The notes beneath the pieces were generated by a model. The model was not told where the DNA came from and searched no databases. It worked only from the letters and a program-made list of their open reading frames with translations. Shown here one piece after another: positions 9,192 to 17,762 of a DNA stretch of 38,378 nucleotides. The stretch's first letter is position 1, and the number at the start of each line of letters is the position of its first letter. Position numbers and translations under genes: made by a program. This DNA comes from Deltaproteobacteria bacterium (lineage in GTDB: Bacteria; Desulfobacterota; JACPFL01), in NCBI GenBank assembly GCA_016183025.1, contig JACPFL010000037.1, forward strand, positions 1 through 38,378, given 5' to 3'.

Positions 9192-10085
9192 ATGGCGCCG
9201 ACCACCGAGCCGCCCTGCCCCTGCCAGGTGCGCAACGCCCTGGCCTGGGCCGCGGCCTATCTCAAGGCGCGCGGATCGAGCACTCCGCGCCTGGACGCCG
9301 AGGTCCTGTTGCAGACCCTGCTCCGGCTGGACCGTGCCCGGCTGCTCGTCTCCGGCGACCGGTGGCTGGCCCGCGCCGAATGGGCGGCGTTCTACCGGCT
9401 GGTGGCGCGTCGGGGAGCGGGCGAGCCCGTGGCCTACCTCACGGGCACCAAGGAGTTCTGGTCCCGTCCCTTGACGGTCACCCCTGATGTCCTCATCCCG
9501 CGTCCGGAGACCGAGGTCCTGGTGGCGCTCGCGCTGAAGCGGGCGCGGGAGTGCGAGCGGGCCGATGCGGGGCCCCTGCGCATCCTGGACCTCGGCACGG
9601 GGAGCGGGGCGGTGGCGGTGACGCTGGCCTGTGAGCTGCCGGGGGCCCAGGTGACGGCCACGGACCTCTCCGAGGCCGCCCTGGAGGTGGCCCGGGCGAA
9701 TGCCGCGCGGCACGGCGCGACCGTGACGTTCCTGCGCGGCGATGGCCTGGCCGCGGTGCGACCGGACGCCCGCTTCGAGCTGCTCTGCGCCAACCTCCCC
9801 TATGTGCCGAGCGATGATCCCCGTCTCGACCCGGGGGTCCGGCGCTACGAGCCCCGTGCGGCCTGGGATGGCGGGCCCGACGGCCTGGCGGCCCTGCGGA
9901 GCGTGATCCCCCAGGCCCCGCGGTTCGTGACCCCCGGCGGCTGGCTCCTGCTGGAGATCGGTGAAGGGCAGGCCGAGGCGGTGGCCGGGCTGATCGCCGC
10001 CACCGGGGGGTTCGAGCCGGCTGCCCGCTGGCCGGACCTGTCCGGGTCGGTGCGCGTGGTGGAGGCCCGGAGGACGGAGGCCTAG
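9192..10085 (+). CDS. prmC: Release factor glutamine methyltransferase PrmC (HemK)
   Basis: PrmC transfers a methyl group from S-adenosylmethionine to the GGQ glutamine of RF1/RF2. The N-terminal helical domain is followed by the family signature YLTGTKEFWSRPL and LIPRPETE, then the SAM motif ILDLGTGSGAVAV. The catalytic NPPY tetrad reads NLPY here (ANLPYVPSDD), with Asn and Tyr kept. The start at ATG 9192 is 9 nt after the prfA stop. It has 297 residues, a normal length, and ends 3 nt before murA. Confidence 0.93.
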   Translation: MAPTTEPPCPCQVRNALAWAAAYLKARGSSTPRLDAEVLLQTLLRLDRARLLVSGDRWLARAEWAAFYRLVARRGAGEPVAYLTGTKEFWSRPLTVTPDVLIPRPETEVLVALALKRARECERADAGPLRILDLGTGSGAVAVTLACELPGAQVTATDLSEAALEVARANAARHGATVTFLRGDGLAAVRPDARFELLCANLPYVPSDDPRLDPGVRRYEPRAAWDGGPDGLAALRSVIPQAPRFVTPGGWLLLEIGEGQAEAVAGLIAATGGFEPAARWPDLSGSVRVVEARRTEA

Positions 10086-10088
10086 CCG

Positions 10089-11339
10089 GTGGACAAGATG
10101 GTCATCCACGGAGGCGTGTCCCTCACGGGCACCGTCGAGGTGAGCGGGGCCAAGAACGCCGTCCTCCCCATCCTGGCCGCCACCCTGCTGGCGGAGGGGG
10201 AGCATACCTTCCACAACGTCCCCCGGCTCGTGGACATCCGGACGATCAGCCGGCTGCTCGGGCGCATGGGGGTGGAGTGTCAGGCCGGCGAGCCGTTCCG
10301 GGTCCGGGTCGGCACGCTGAAGGGACACGAGGCCGCCTACGAGCTGGTGAAGACGATGCGGGCGGCGGTGCTCGTGTTGGGCCCACTGGTCGCCCGAGCC
10401 GGGCGCGCCCGCGTCTCGCTGCCCGGCGGGTGTGCCATCGGCTCGCGCCCCATCGACCAGCACCTGAAGGGGCTGGAGCGCCTGGGCGCGACGATCCGGA
10501 TCCACCGCGGCTACGTGGAGGCTTCGTCGCCGCGGCTCCGGGGGGCGCGGATCTCCTTCGATATCTCGACGGTGACCGGCACGGAGAACCTCATGATGGC
10601 CGCCGCGCTGGCCCGGGGGACCACGGTGCTGGAGAACGCGGCGTGCGAGCCCGAGGTCGAGGAACTGGGCGAGGCCCTGAACAAGATGGGGGCCCGGATC
10701 CTCGGGGCCGGCACCCCCGTGGTCACCATCGAGGGGGTGGAGGGCCTGCACGGGGTCGAGCACACCATCATGCCCGACCGGATCGAGTCCGGCACCTTCA
10801 TGGTGGCGGCCGGCCTGACCCGAGGGGACATCCTGATCCGCCGCTGCCGGCTGGCCCACCTGGGGGCCGTCGTCACCAAGCTGCGCGAGGCCGGCCTGGA
10901 GATCGCCCCAGAGGGGGACGCGGTGCGGGTGCGGGGGCCTGAGCGGATCCGCAGCGTGGACATCAAGACGCTGCCATACCCGGGCTTCCCCACGGACATG
11001 CAGGCCCAGGCCATGGTGCTGATGGCGCTGGCCGACGGCACGAGCGTCATCTCCGAGACGGTCTTCGAGAACCGCTTCATGCACGTGAGCGAGCTGCGCC
11101 GGATGGGGGCCGACATCAGGATCGAGGGCCCGAACGCTGTCGTGAAGGGCGTGCCCCGGCTGGAGGGCGCCCCGCTCATGGCCAGTGACCTCCGGGCCTC
11201 GGCCAGCCTGGTGCTGGCCGGGCTGGCGGCCGAGGGGACCACCGAGGTCTCCCGGATCTACCACCTGGACCGGGGCTACGAGGGGATGGAGAAGAAGCTC
11301 CAGAAGCTGGGGGCCCAGATTGAACGGGTCAGGGAGTGA
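10089..11339 (+). CDS. murA: UDP-N-acetylglucosamine 1-carboxyvinyltransferase
   Basis: MurA performs the first committed step of peptidoglycan synthesis, adding enolpyruvate from PEP to UDP-GlcNAc in the cytoplasm. The conserved N-terminus [15 protein letters not shown] and the catalytic loop [13 protein letters not shown] are present. The reactive cysteine is residue 115, as in E. coli, so fosfomycin sensitivity would be expected from this residue. The end [19 protein letters not shown] is typical. At 416 residues the length is normal. GTG 10089 is used; an in-frame ATG at 10098 is an alternative start 3 codons later. Confidence 0.96.
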   Translation: MDKMVIHGGVSLTGTVEVSGAKNAVLPILAATLLAEGEHTFHNVPRLVDIRTISRLLGRMGVECQAGEPFRVRVGTLKGHEAAYELVKTMRAAVLVLGPLVARAGRARVSLPGGCAIGSRPIDQHLKGLERLGATIRIHRGYVEASSPRLRGARISFDISTVTGTENLMMAAALARGTTVLENAACEPEVEELGEALNKMGARILGAGTPVVTIEGVEGLHGVEHTIMPDRIESGTFMVAAGLTRGDILIRRCRLAHLGAVVTKLREAGLEIAPEGDAVRVRGPERIRSVDIKTLPYPGFPTDMQAQAMVLMALADGTSVISETVFENRFMHVSELRRMGADIRIEGPNAVVKGVPRLEGAPLMASDLRASASLVLAGLAAEGTTEVSRIYHLDRGYEGMEKKLQKLGAQIERVRE

Positions 11340-11373
11340 GAGGGGTTCGGCCGCAGCAGGCTCGGGACCGGTG

Positions 11374-12036
11374 ATGCCGGAGCGGCAGGCCGAGCGACTG
11401 ACGGTCGCGCTCCCCAAGGGGCGAACCCTGGGGGAGACGGTGGCCCTGTTCCGCCGGGGCGGGATGGACCTCTCGGAGGCGATCCGGGAAGAGAGCCGGC
11501 GGCTCGCCATCGACCTCAAGCGGGAAGGGCTCCGCTTCATCATCGTCCGACCCCAGGACATCCCCACCTACGTCGAGTACGGGGCCGCGGACCTGGGGGT
11601 GGTCGGCAAGGACGTGCTCCTGGAGCAGGAGCGCGATGTCTACGAGCCCCTGGACCTCAAGATCGGGGCCTGCCGGATCGTCGTGGCCGAGCCGGAAGCA
11701 CGCGTCGGCCGGCAGGCCACGCACCTCCGGGTCGCGACCAAGTACCCGCGCATCACGGAGCGGTACTTCGCGGGCAAGGGGCAGCAGGTCGAGGTCATCA
11801 AGCTGTACGGCTCCATCGAGCTGGCCCCGCTCACGGGGCTGGCGGACCGGATCGTGGACCTGGTCGACACCGGCGCGACGCTGCGCGAGCACGGGCTGGT
11901 GGAGGTGGAGGAGATCGCGCGGGCCACGGCCCGGCTGATCGCCAACCGGGCCAGTTTGAAGACGAAGTACGCGCGGATCAGCGCCATTGTCGAGGCCCTG
12001 CGGCGTGCGGTGAACGGAGAGGAGACGGGCCGGTGA
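11374..12036 (+). CDS. hisG: ATP phosphoribosyltransferase, short form
   Basis: HisG joins ATP and PRPP in the first step of histidine synthesis. TVALPKGR begins the catalytic domain, ADLGVVGKDVL follows, and the PRPP-binding segment DRIVDLVDTGATLREHGL is intact. The protein ends at 220 residues, just after the catalytic fold, so it lacks the roughly 75-residue C-terminal regulatory domain. This is the short form that needs HisZ as partner for activity and feedback control; no hisZ is present in this window. ATG 11374 is chosen because the family starts within a few residues of LTVALPKGR. It overlaps hisD by 4 nt. Confidence 0.94.
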   Translation: MPERQAERLTVALPKGRTLGETVALFRRGGMDLSEAIREESRRLAIDLKREGLRFIIVRPQDIPTYVEYGAADLGVVGKDVLLEQERDVYEPLDLKIGACRIVVAEPEARVGRQATHLRVATKYPRITERYFAGKGQQVEVIKLYGSIELAPLTGLADRIVDLVDTGATLREHGLVEVEEIARATARLIANRASLKTKYARISAIVEALRRAVNGEETGR

Positions 12037-13358
12037 GGCGGGCCACCCGGGGGAACGGAAGGGGCGTGGTGAAGCTCCTCCGGGCGGCGGGGCGGGACGC
12101 CCGGTGGCTGACCCGCCGGATCGAGGATCCGCTGGCCGAGCTGGCGAAGGCCGAGCCGGTGGTGGGGCCGATCCTGGACGCGGTCCGGCGGGAGGGGGAC
12201 CGCGCGCTGCTGCGGTACACGGCCGAGTTCGACGGCCGGCGGCTGACCTCGGCCACCCTCGAGGTCCCTCGGCAACGGCTCCAGGCGGCCTGGGAGGGCC
12301 TGCCCGCGGGGGAATGCCGCGTGCTGGCGGCCGTGCGGGAGCGGGTCGAGGCCTTCCACCGCCGCTGCCGCATGCAGTCCTGGCTGGAGGCCGACGGCAC
12401 GGGGCTGCTCGGTCAGCGGTGGCTCCCGCTGGAGCGCGTGGGGATCTATATCCCCGGCGGCAAGGCTGTCTACCCCTCCACGGTGCTCATGACGGTCCTT
12501 CCGGCGCGGGTGGCGGGCGTGGAGACGATCATCGTGGTCTCGCCCCCGGGGCGAGACGGCATCCACCCCCGCATCCTGGCGGCGTGCCACCTGGCCGGGG
12601 TGGACCGGGTCTTTCAGGTCGGCGGGGCCCAGGCTGTGGCCGCCCTCGCGTACGGCACGGAGACGGTGCCGGCCGTGGACAAGATCGTGGGGCCGGGGAA
12701 CATCTACGTGGCCGCGGCCAAGCGCCAGGTGTTCGGGCAGGTCGCCGTCGACATGATCGCCGGCCCGACCGAGCTGGTGGTGATCGCCGACAGCAGCGCG
12801 GACGCGGCCCTGGTGGCCTCGGACCTGCTGGCCCAGGCCGAGCATGACGAGCTGGCGCGCGCCATCCTGCTGACCCCGTCAGGCGCCGTGGCCCGGGCCG
12901 TGGCCCGAGAGGTCGCGCGGCAGCTCGTGAGCATGCGACGGCGCCAGATCATCCGGAGGGCGTTGGAGCGGCACGGCGCCCTGGTGGTGGTCGCGAGCCT
13001 GGAGGCGGCGGCCACATGGGCGAACCGGATCGCGCCGGAGCATCTGCTCCTGGCCGTCCGGGAGCCCTATGCCCTGCTCCACCGGATCCGGCACGCGGGG
13101 GCGGTCTTCCTGGGCGAGGCCTCCTCGCCGGTGTTCGGGGACTACGTGGCCGGGCCGAGCCACGTCCTGCCTACGGGGGGGACGGCGCGGTTCTTCTCAC
13201 CCCTGGGGGTGGAGGACTTCGTGAAACGGCAGAGCGTGGTCGCCCTGTCCCCGGCGGGCGCGCGGGTGCTGGGCCGGCCCGCGGTCGCCATGGCGCGGAT
13301 GGAGGGGCTCGAGGCGCACGGGGCCGCGGTGAGGCGGCGGGCGGAGGGGGGGCGATGA
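12033..13358 (+). CDS. hisD: Histidinol dehydrogenase
   Basis: This enzyme oxidises L-histidinol to L-histidine in two NAD-dependent steps. The conserved GIYIPGGKAVYPSTVLM, KIVGPGNIYVAAAKR and VAVDMIAGPTE-like blocks are present. Zinc ligands lie in LLAQAEHDE, and the catalytic Glu-His is in RIAPEHLLL. The GTG start at 12033 overlaps the hisG stop. In-frame GTG codons near 12066-12069 are alternative starts that would remove a basic N-terminal stretch. It has 441 residues and ends by overlapping the hisB ATG (ATGA). Confidence 0.95.
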   Translation: MRRATRGNGRGVVKLLRAAGRDARWLTRRIEDPLAELAKAEPVVGPILDAVRREGDRALLRYTAEFDGRRLTSATLEVPRQRLQAAWEGLPAGECRVLAAVRERVEAFHRRCRMQSWLEADGTGLLGQRWLPLERVGIYIPGGKAVYPSTVLMTVLPARVAGVETIIVVSPPGRDGIHPRILAACHLAGVDRVFQVGGAQAVAALAYGTETVPAVDKIVGPGNIYVAAAKRQVFGQVAVDMIAGPTELVVIADSSADAALVASDLLAQAEHDELARAILLTPSGAVARAVAREVARQLVSMRRRQIIRRALERHGALVVVASLEAAATWANRIAPEHLLLAVREPYALLHRIRHAGAVFLGEASSPVFGDYVAGPSHVLPTGGTARFFSPLGVEDFVKRQSVVALSPAGARVLGRPAVAMARMEGLEAHGAAVRRRAEGGR

Positions 13359-13987
13359 GCCGGACCAGAGCGGGAGCCACGGGCCGCGGCGGGATGGGCC
13401 CGGCCAGGATCGGGAGCGTGGAGCGGAAGACCGTGGAGACCGACATCCGGCTCCGACTGAACCTCGACGGGCACGGCGACTACCAGGTCTCCACCGGCAT
13501 CCCGTTCTTCGATCACATGCTCTGCTCCCTGGCCAAGCACGGGCTGCTCGACCTCGAGCTGAAGGCGGTCGGGGACATCCAGATCGACTTCCACCACACG
13601 GTGGAGGACGTGGGGATCTGCTTCGGCAAGGCGGTGGCCGAGGCGCTCGGGGACAAGGCGGGGGTCCTGCGGTTCGGCCAGGGCGCCGTCCCGATGGATG
13701 AGGCCCTGGCCGAGGTCACGCTGGACCTGAGCGGCCGGCCCTTCCTGGTCTACCACGCGAACCTCCCCAAGGAGAAGGTCGGGGAGTTCGACCTGGAGGT
13801 CGTGCAGGAGTTCTTCAAGGCGGTGGCGATTCACGCGGGGCTGACCCTGCACATCAACGTCCCCTATGGCTCGAACTTCCACCACATCGTGGAGTCGGTC
13901 TTCAAGGCCTTTGGCCGGGCCCTGTCGGCGGCGACGCGGATCGATCCCCGCATCAAGGGCGTTCCCTCTGTCAAGGGGGTGCTGTGA
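13355..13987 (+). CDS. hisB: Imidazoleglycerol-phosphate dehydratase
   Basis: IGPD dehydrates imidazole glycerol phosphate to imidazole acetol phosphate. The manganese-binding motifs are complete: FFDHML, DFHHTVEDVGI and the second GSNFHHIVESVFKAFGRAL. It is monofunctional, with no phosphatase domain. At 210 residues it carries an extra N-terminal stretch of about 18 residues rich in Gly and Arg before the family start near residue 19 (ARIGSVERKT). ATG 13355 overlaps the hisD stop by 4 nt. A 63-nt G+C-rich gap with hairpin potential separates it from hisH. Confidence 0.96.
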   Translation: MSRTRAGATGRGGMGPARIGSVERKTVETDIRLRLNLDGHGDYQVSTGIPFFDHMLCSLAKHGLLDLELKAVGDIQIDFHHTVEDVGICFGKAVAEALGDKAGVLRFGQGAVPMDEALAEVTLDLSGRPFLVYHANLPKEKVGEFDLEVVQEFFKAVAIHAGLTLHINVPYGSNFHHIVESVFKAFGRALSAATRIDPRIKGVPSVKGVL

Positions 13988-14050
13988 CCGGCCCGCGGCA
14001 AGCGCCGGCCCCGCGGCCGGCCCGCAGGACTGATCTCCGGCGAGACGCTG

Positions 14051-14671
14051 ATGATCGCGGTGGTTGATTACGGGATGGGGAACCTCCGGAGCGTGGCGAA
14101 GGCCATCGAGCAGGTTGGCTTCCCCGCGCGGGTGACGAGCGAGCCTCAGGTCCTGCGTGACGCCCGGGGCGTGGTCCTCCCCGGCGTGGGCGCGTTCCGC
14201 GACTGCATGGCAAACCTGAAGAGCCTGGGGCTCATCGACCCGCTGCTCGAGTGGATCGGGGCTGGCCGCCCGTTCCTGGGGGTGTGCCTGGGCTACCAGG
14301 TCCTGTTCACCGAGGGGGAGGAGTTCGGCCGGCACCGGGGCCTGGACGTGATCAGGGGCCGGGTCGTCCGCTTCCCCCCCGCCGCGGGGCTCAAGGTCCC
14401 CCACATGGGGTGGAATCAGCTCGAGGTCCAGCCGGGCTCCACGCTCCTGCGCGGCATCCCGAATGGCGCCTACGTCTACTTCGTCCACTCCTACTACGCG
14501 CTCGTCGAGGAGCCGGTGACGGTCGCCCGGGCCACGCACGGGGTCACGTTCTCCGCGGCGGTGGAGCGCGGCGACCTCTTCGGCACCCAGTTTCACCCGG
14601 AGAAGAGCCAGCAGGTGGGGCTCCAGCTCTACCGGAACTTCGCGGAGCGATGCTGGTCATCCCGGCCATAG
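14051..14671 (+). CDS. hisH: Imidazole glycerol phosphate synthase, glutaminase subunit
   Basis: HisH releases ammonia from glutamine and channels it to HisF. It is a class I amidotransferase with the oxyanion strand PGVGAFRDCM, the nucleophile in LGVCLGYQ, and the His-Glu pair in GTQFHPEKS. At 206 residues the length is normal. Its last 22 nt overlap the start of hisA in another frame, which suggests coupled translation. Confidence 0.95.
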   Translation: MIAVVDYGMGNLRSVAKAIEQVGFPARVTSEPQVLRDARGVVLPGVGAFRDCMANLKSLGLIDPLLEWIGAGRPFLGVCLGYQVLFTEGEEFGRHRGLDVIRGRVVRFPPAAGLKVPHMGWNQLEVQPGSTLLRGIPNGAYVYFVHSYYALVEEPVTVARATHGVTFSAAVERGDLFGTQFHPEKSQQVGLQLYRNFAERCWSSRP

Positions 14672-15372
14672 ACCTGCGCGGGGGACGCTGCGTGCGGCTA
14701 CGGCAGGGGGCGTATGACCGGGAGACGGTCTTCGCGGAGGATCCGGTGGCCGTGGCCCGTCGCTGGGCCGCGGCCGGCGCGCGGCGCCTCCACCTGGTGG
14801 ACCTGGACGGCGCCCGGGAGGGCGGCCTGGCGAACCGGGAGGTGATCGAGGCGACCCTGCAGGCGGTTTCCGTGCCGGTGCAGGTCGGCGGCGGGATCCG
14901 GACTCCAGCGGCGGCCGCGTACTACCTCACGCGCGGCGCCGCCCGGATCGTGCTCGGCACGTTGCCCTTCCGCGAGCCCGAGACCGCCCGGGAGATCTGC
15001 CGGCAGTACCCGGGGCAGGTCCTGGGGGCCCTGGATCTCCGCGGTGGGGCCGTCGCCGTGCAGGGGTGGACCCAGAGTGCCGCCGGGGGTGCCCTGGAGG
15101 GCGCGCGGACCCTGGAAGCCCTCGGCGTCGCGGGGCTGATCGTGACCGACGTGGAGCGCGACGGGATGCTGGGCGGCCCCAACGTGGAGCAGGTCGGCCG
15201 CATCGTCGCGGCCGTGCGGGTGCCGGTGATCGCGGCTGGCGGCATTGCCACCCTCGCCCACCTCCGGGAGCTGGCCGCGCTCCCCCTGGAGGGGGTGATC
15301 GTGGGGCGGGCCATCTACGACGGGACGCTGGACCTCATCGAAGCCATCCGGGCGACGCAGGAGGGCGCCTGA
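14650..15372 (+). CDS. hisA: ProFAR isomerase HisA
   Basis: HisA is the TIM-barrel isomerase that opens the ribose of ProFAR to PRFAR. It starts [17 protein letters not shown] with the catalytic aspartate (AIDL), has two phosphate-binding halves (VQVGGGIRT and IAAGGIATL), and a second catalytic aspartate in [10 protein letters not shown]. It has 240 residues. The start is inside hisH. hisF follows after one base, and the two barrels are homologous. Confidence 0.95.
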   Translation: MLVIPAIDLRGGRCVRLRQGAYDRETVFAEDPVAVARRWAAAGARRLHLVDLDGAREGGLANREVIEATLQAVSVPVQVGGGIRTPAAAAYYLTRGAARIVLGTLPFREPETAREICRQYPGQVLGALDLRGGAVAVQGWTQSAAGGALEGARTLEALGVAGLIVTDVERDGMLGGPNVEQVGRIVAAVRVPVIAAGGIATLAHLRELAALPLEGVIVGRAIYDGTLDLIEAIRATQEGA

Positions 15373-15373
15373 G

Positions 15374-16129
15374 GTGCTGGCCAAGCGGATCATCCCCTGT
15401 CTGGACGTCAGGGACGGTCGCGTGGTCAAGGGCGTCCGGTTCGTCCAGCTCCGGGACGCGGGCGACCCTGTGGTGGTGGCTCAGGCCTATGATGCCCAGG
15501 GGGCCGACGAGGTGACGTTCCTGGACATCACGGCCTCTCACGAGGGGCGCAAGACCATGCTCGACGTGGTCCGCCGGACCGCGGAGGCGGTCTTCATCCC
15601 CCTGACCGTCGGCGGGGGGATCGGAGGTCTGCAGGACATCCGCGAGCTGCTGCTGGCCGGGGCGGACAAGGTCTCCGTCAACACGGCGGCCGTGCGAGAG
15701 CCGGAGCTGGTCAAGCGGGCGGCCGAGCGCTTCGGGAGCCAGTGCATCGTCGTGGCCATCGATGCGCGGCGGGCCGGGACGAGCTGGGAGGTCCACACCC
15801 ACGGCGGGCGGACGCCCACCGGGCTGGATGCCCTGCAGTGGGCCGAGCAGGCCGAGGCGCTGGGGGCCGGGGAGATCCTGCTCACGAGCATGGACCGGGA
15901 TGGCACCAAGGACGGCTATGACCTGGAGCTGACCCGCCGGGTCGCGGCGCTGGTGGGGATCCCGGTGATCGCCTCGGGCGGGGTCGGAACCCCGGAGCAC
16001 ATCCGGGAGGGGCTGACCGTTGGCGGGGCCGATGCCGCGCTCGCCGCCAGCATCTTCCATTACGGAGCATACACGGTGGGTGAGGTCAAGGCCTTCCTGA
16101 ACGAACGCGGAGTGCCGGTCCGCCTCTAG
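15374..16129 (+). CDS. hisF: Imidazole glycerol phosphate synthase, cyclase subunit
   Basis: HisF closes the imidazole ring using ammonia from HisH and releases AICAR. The family signature [19 protein letters not shown] is at the N-terminus, with Asp11 in [12 protein letters not shown] and [10 protein letters not shown] follow, and a second catalytic Asp lies in [14 protein letters not shown]. It starts at GTG 15374 and has 251 residues, a normal length. hisIE follows 9 nt later behind AGGAGG. Confidence 0.96.
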   Translation: MLAKRIIPCLDVRDGRVVKGVRFVQLRDAGDPVVVAQAYDAQGADEVTFLDITASHEGRKTMLDVVRRTAEAVFIPLTVGGGIGGLQDIRELLLAGADKVSVNTAAVREPELVKRAAERFGSQCIVVAIDARRAGTSWEVHTHGGRTPTGLDALQWAEQAEALGAGEILLTSMDRDGTKDGYDLELTRRVAALVGIPVIASGGVGTPEHIREGLTVGGADAALAASIFHYGAYTVGEVKAFLNERGVPVRL

Positions 16130-16138
16130 GAGGGAGCG

Positions 16139-16834
16139 ATGACGGCGAGGCTCCAGGACACGCTGACGTTCGACCGGGACGGGCTGATCCCGGCCGTGGT
16201 CCAGGATGCGGCCTCCCGCGACGTCCTGATGGTGGCCCACATGAACCGCGAGGCGCTGGAACGGACTCTGGCCACCGGGCGCACCCACTTCTGGAGCCGG
16301 GCGCGGCAGGCGCTGTGGGCGAAGGGGGAGAGTTCGGGTCATGTCCAGCACGTGCGTGCCGTCCGGTACGACTGCGACGCCGATGCCCTCCTCATCGAGG
16401 TGGACCAGGTCGGAGTCGCCTGTCACACCGGGCAGTGGAGCTGCTTCTTCAACGACGTGGCGCTCCCGGCGGGTCCGGCGACGGCGCCCGTGGCCCCGGC
16501 CGGCCAGCCGCAGATCCTGCTCCGTCTCGCCCGGGTCATCGAGGCCCGCAGGGCCGAGCCCCGGGCGGACTCCTACGTCGCCAGCCTGTTCGCCAGGGGA
16601 CGGGAGCGAATCCTGAAGAAAGTGGGGGAGGAGGCGACGGAGCTGCTGCTGAGCGGCCAGGGACAGCAGCCAGCGGCCCTCATCCACGAGGTCGCCGACC
16701 TCTGGTTCCACACCCTGGTCCTGCTCGCGGACGCGGGGCTGGGGCCGGAGGCGGTCTTCCAGGAACTGGAACGCCGGTTCGGGCGCTCAGGCCTGGAGGA
16801 GAAGGCCTCGCGGGGCCACGAGGTTCAGCCTTGA
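16139..16834 (+). CDS. hisIE: Bifunctional phosphoribosyl-AMP cyclohydrolase / phosphoribosyl-ATP pyrophosphatase
   Basis: This is a fusion of HisI (residues 1 to about 115) and HisE (about 120-215), steps 2 and 3 of histidine synthesis. The HisI part has the conserved [13 protein letters not shown], the metal-binding DCDADALL, and the zinc cysteines in [10 protein letters not shown]. The HisE part has [23 protein letters not shown], the MazG-like helix with its glutamates. It closes the his cluster; hisC, hisZ and a histidinol-phosphatase gene are not present in the window. The stop codon lies inside the -35 box of the rpsU promoter. Confidence 0.95.
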   Translation: MTARLQDTLTFDRDGLIPAVVQDAASRDVLMVAHMNREALERTLATGRTHFWSRARQALWAKGESSGHVQHVRAVRYDCDADALLIEVDQVGVACHTGQWSCFFNDVALPAGPATAPVAPAGQPQILLRLARVIEARRAEPRADSYVASLFARGRERILKKVGEEATELLLSGQGQQPAALIHEVADLWFHTLVLLADAGLGPEAVFQELERRFGRSGLEEKASRGHEVQP

Positions 16835-16858
16835 CAAGACAGCCTACGTCGCTAAAAT
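16831..16858 (+). promoter_or_regulatory. Promoter of the rpsU-yqeY-dnaG-rpoD operon
   Basis: A consensus -35 TTGACA (16831-16836) overlapping the hisIE stop, a 16-bp spacer and TAAAAT (16853-16858). The AT-rich run CTAAAATAAAATGAC stands out from its surroundings. The leader to rpsU is about 70 nt. Confidence 0.8.
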
Positions 16859-16932
16859 AAAATGACATTTCGGATTTTGCCCCAGGCGAGGGCAGCGCCG
16901 AAAAATACCGGACGGAGGGAGGGGAAGATGTG

Positions 16933-17133
16933 ATGCCGGGCATCCGCGTGAAGGAAAATGAGCCCTTCGAAGTGGCCCTGAAGCGCTTCAAGAAGCAGTG
17001 CGAGAAGGCGGGGATCCTGTCCGAGATCCGCAAGCGCGAGCACTACGAGAAGCCCAGCGTGAAGCGCAAGAAGAAGGCCCAGGCGGCCCGCAAGCGGGCG
17101 CTCAAACGCCTGCGCAAGGCCGGGGAGCTGTAG
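16933..17133 (+). CDS. rpsU: 30S ribosomal protein S21
   Basis: This 66-residue basic protein begins [21 protein letters not shown] with the KREHYEKPS block, the S21 family signature. It ends in a Lys/Arg-rich helix. ATG 16933 is preferred over the adjacent in-frame GTG 16930, with GGAGGGAGGGG upstream. S21 helps base-pair 16S rRNA with the Shine-Dalgarno region during initiation. It is the first gene of the macromolecular synthesis operon here, with yqeY inserted 7 nt downstream. Confidence 0.96.
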   Translation: MPGIRVKENEPFEVALKRFKKQCEKAGILSEIRKREHYEKPSVKRKKKAQAARKRALKRLRKAGEL

Positions 17134-17140
17134 CGGTCCC

Positions 17141-17602
17141 ATGGCCTTGAAGGATGACCTCGTGCGGGAGATGAACGCCGCGGCCAAGGCCCAGGATCGC
17201 GTGCGGCTCTCCACGATCCGCCTGCTCCGGGCCGCCATCAAGAACCGGGAGATCGCGGTGGGCCACGAGCTCTCGGACGCCGAGGTCGTCGAGGCCGTCG
17301 CCAGTCAGATCAAGCAGCGCCGGGAGTCGATCACCCAGTTCCGGCAGGCTGGCCGCCTCGATCTCGCGGACAAGGAGCAGGCAGAGCTGCAGGTCTTGCA
17401 GGGCTTCATGCCCGAGCAACTGAGTCACGAGGAGCTACTGGAGCGGGTCGCGCGGGCCATCGAGACGACCCGCGCACGGGGGCCGAAGGACATGGGGATG
17501 GTCATGAAGGCCCTCATGCCAGAGGTGACCGGGCGGGCCGACGGGAAGGTCGTGGCCGACCTCGTCCGCGAGTCCCTGGCCCGCCTCCCCCAGCCCTCCT
17601 GA
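17141..17602 (+). CDS. yqeY: GatB/YqeY domain protein
   Basis: This 153-residue, mostly helical protein matches the YqeY family related to the tail domain of GatB. It begins LKDDLVREMNAAAKAQD, has the block STIRLLRAAIKNREI, then DKEQAELQVLQGFMPEQL and the C-terminal KDMGMVMKALMPEVTGRADGK. YqeY is commonly found between rpsU and dnaG. Its biochemical role is not settled; tRNA-related functions are suggested from the GatB similarity. Confidence 0.92.
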   Translation: MALKDDLVREMNAAAKAQDRVRLSTIRLLRAAIKNREIAVGHELSDAEVVEAVASQIKQRRESITQFRQAGRLDLADKEQAELQVLQGFMPEQLSHEELLERVARAIETTRARGPKDMGMVMKALMPEVTGRADGKVVADLVRESLARLPQPS

Positions 17603-17762
17603 GGCTGCGGGGCCCTCCACGAAGTAGCTTGGGGGGTATCGGCCCTGAGTCAGACATCCTCCGTACGACCGAACGCCCTTCCCCACCGGCGCCTGTCCTG
17701 TTCCGGCCCCGCCCGCGCACCCCATGCCGGGCGCGAGCGCGCCGCCCGGCCCCAGGGGGTCC

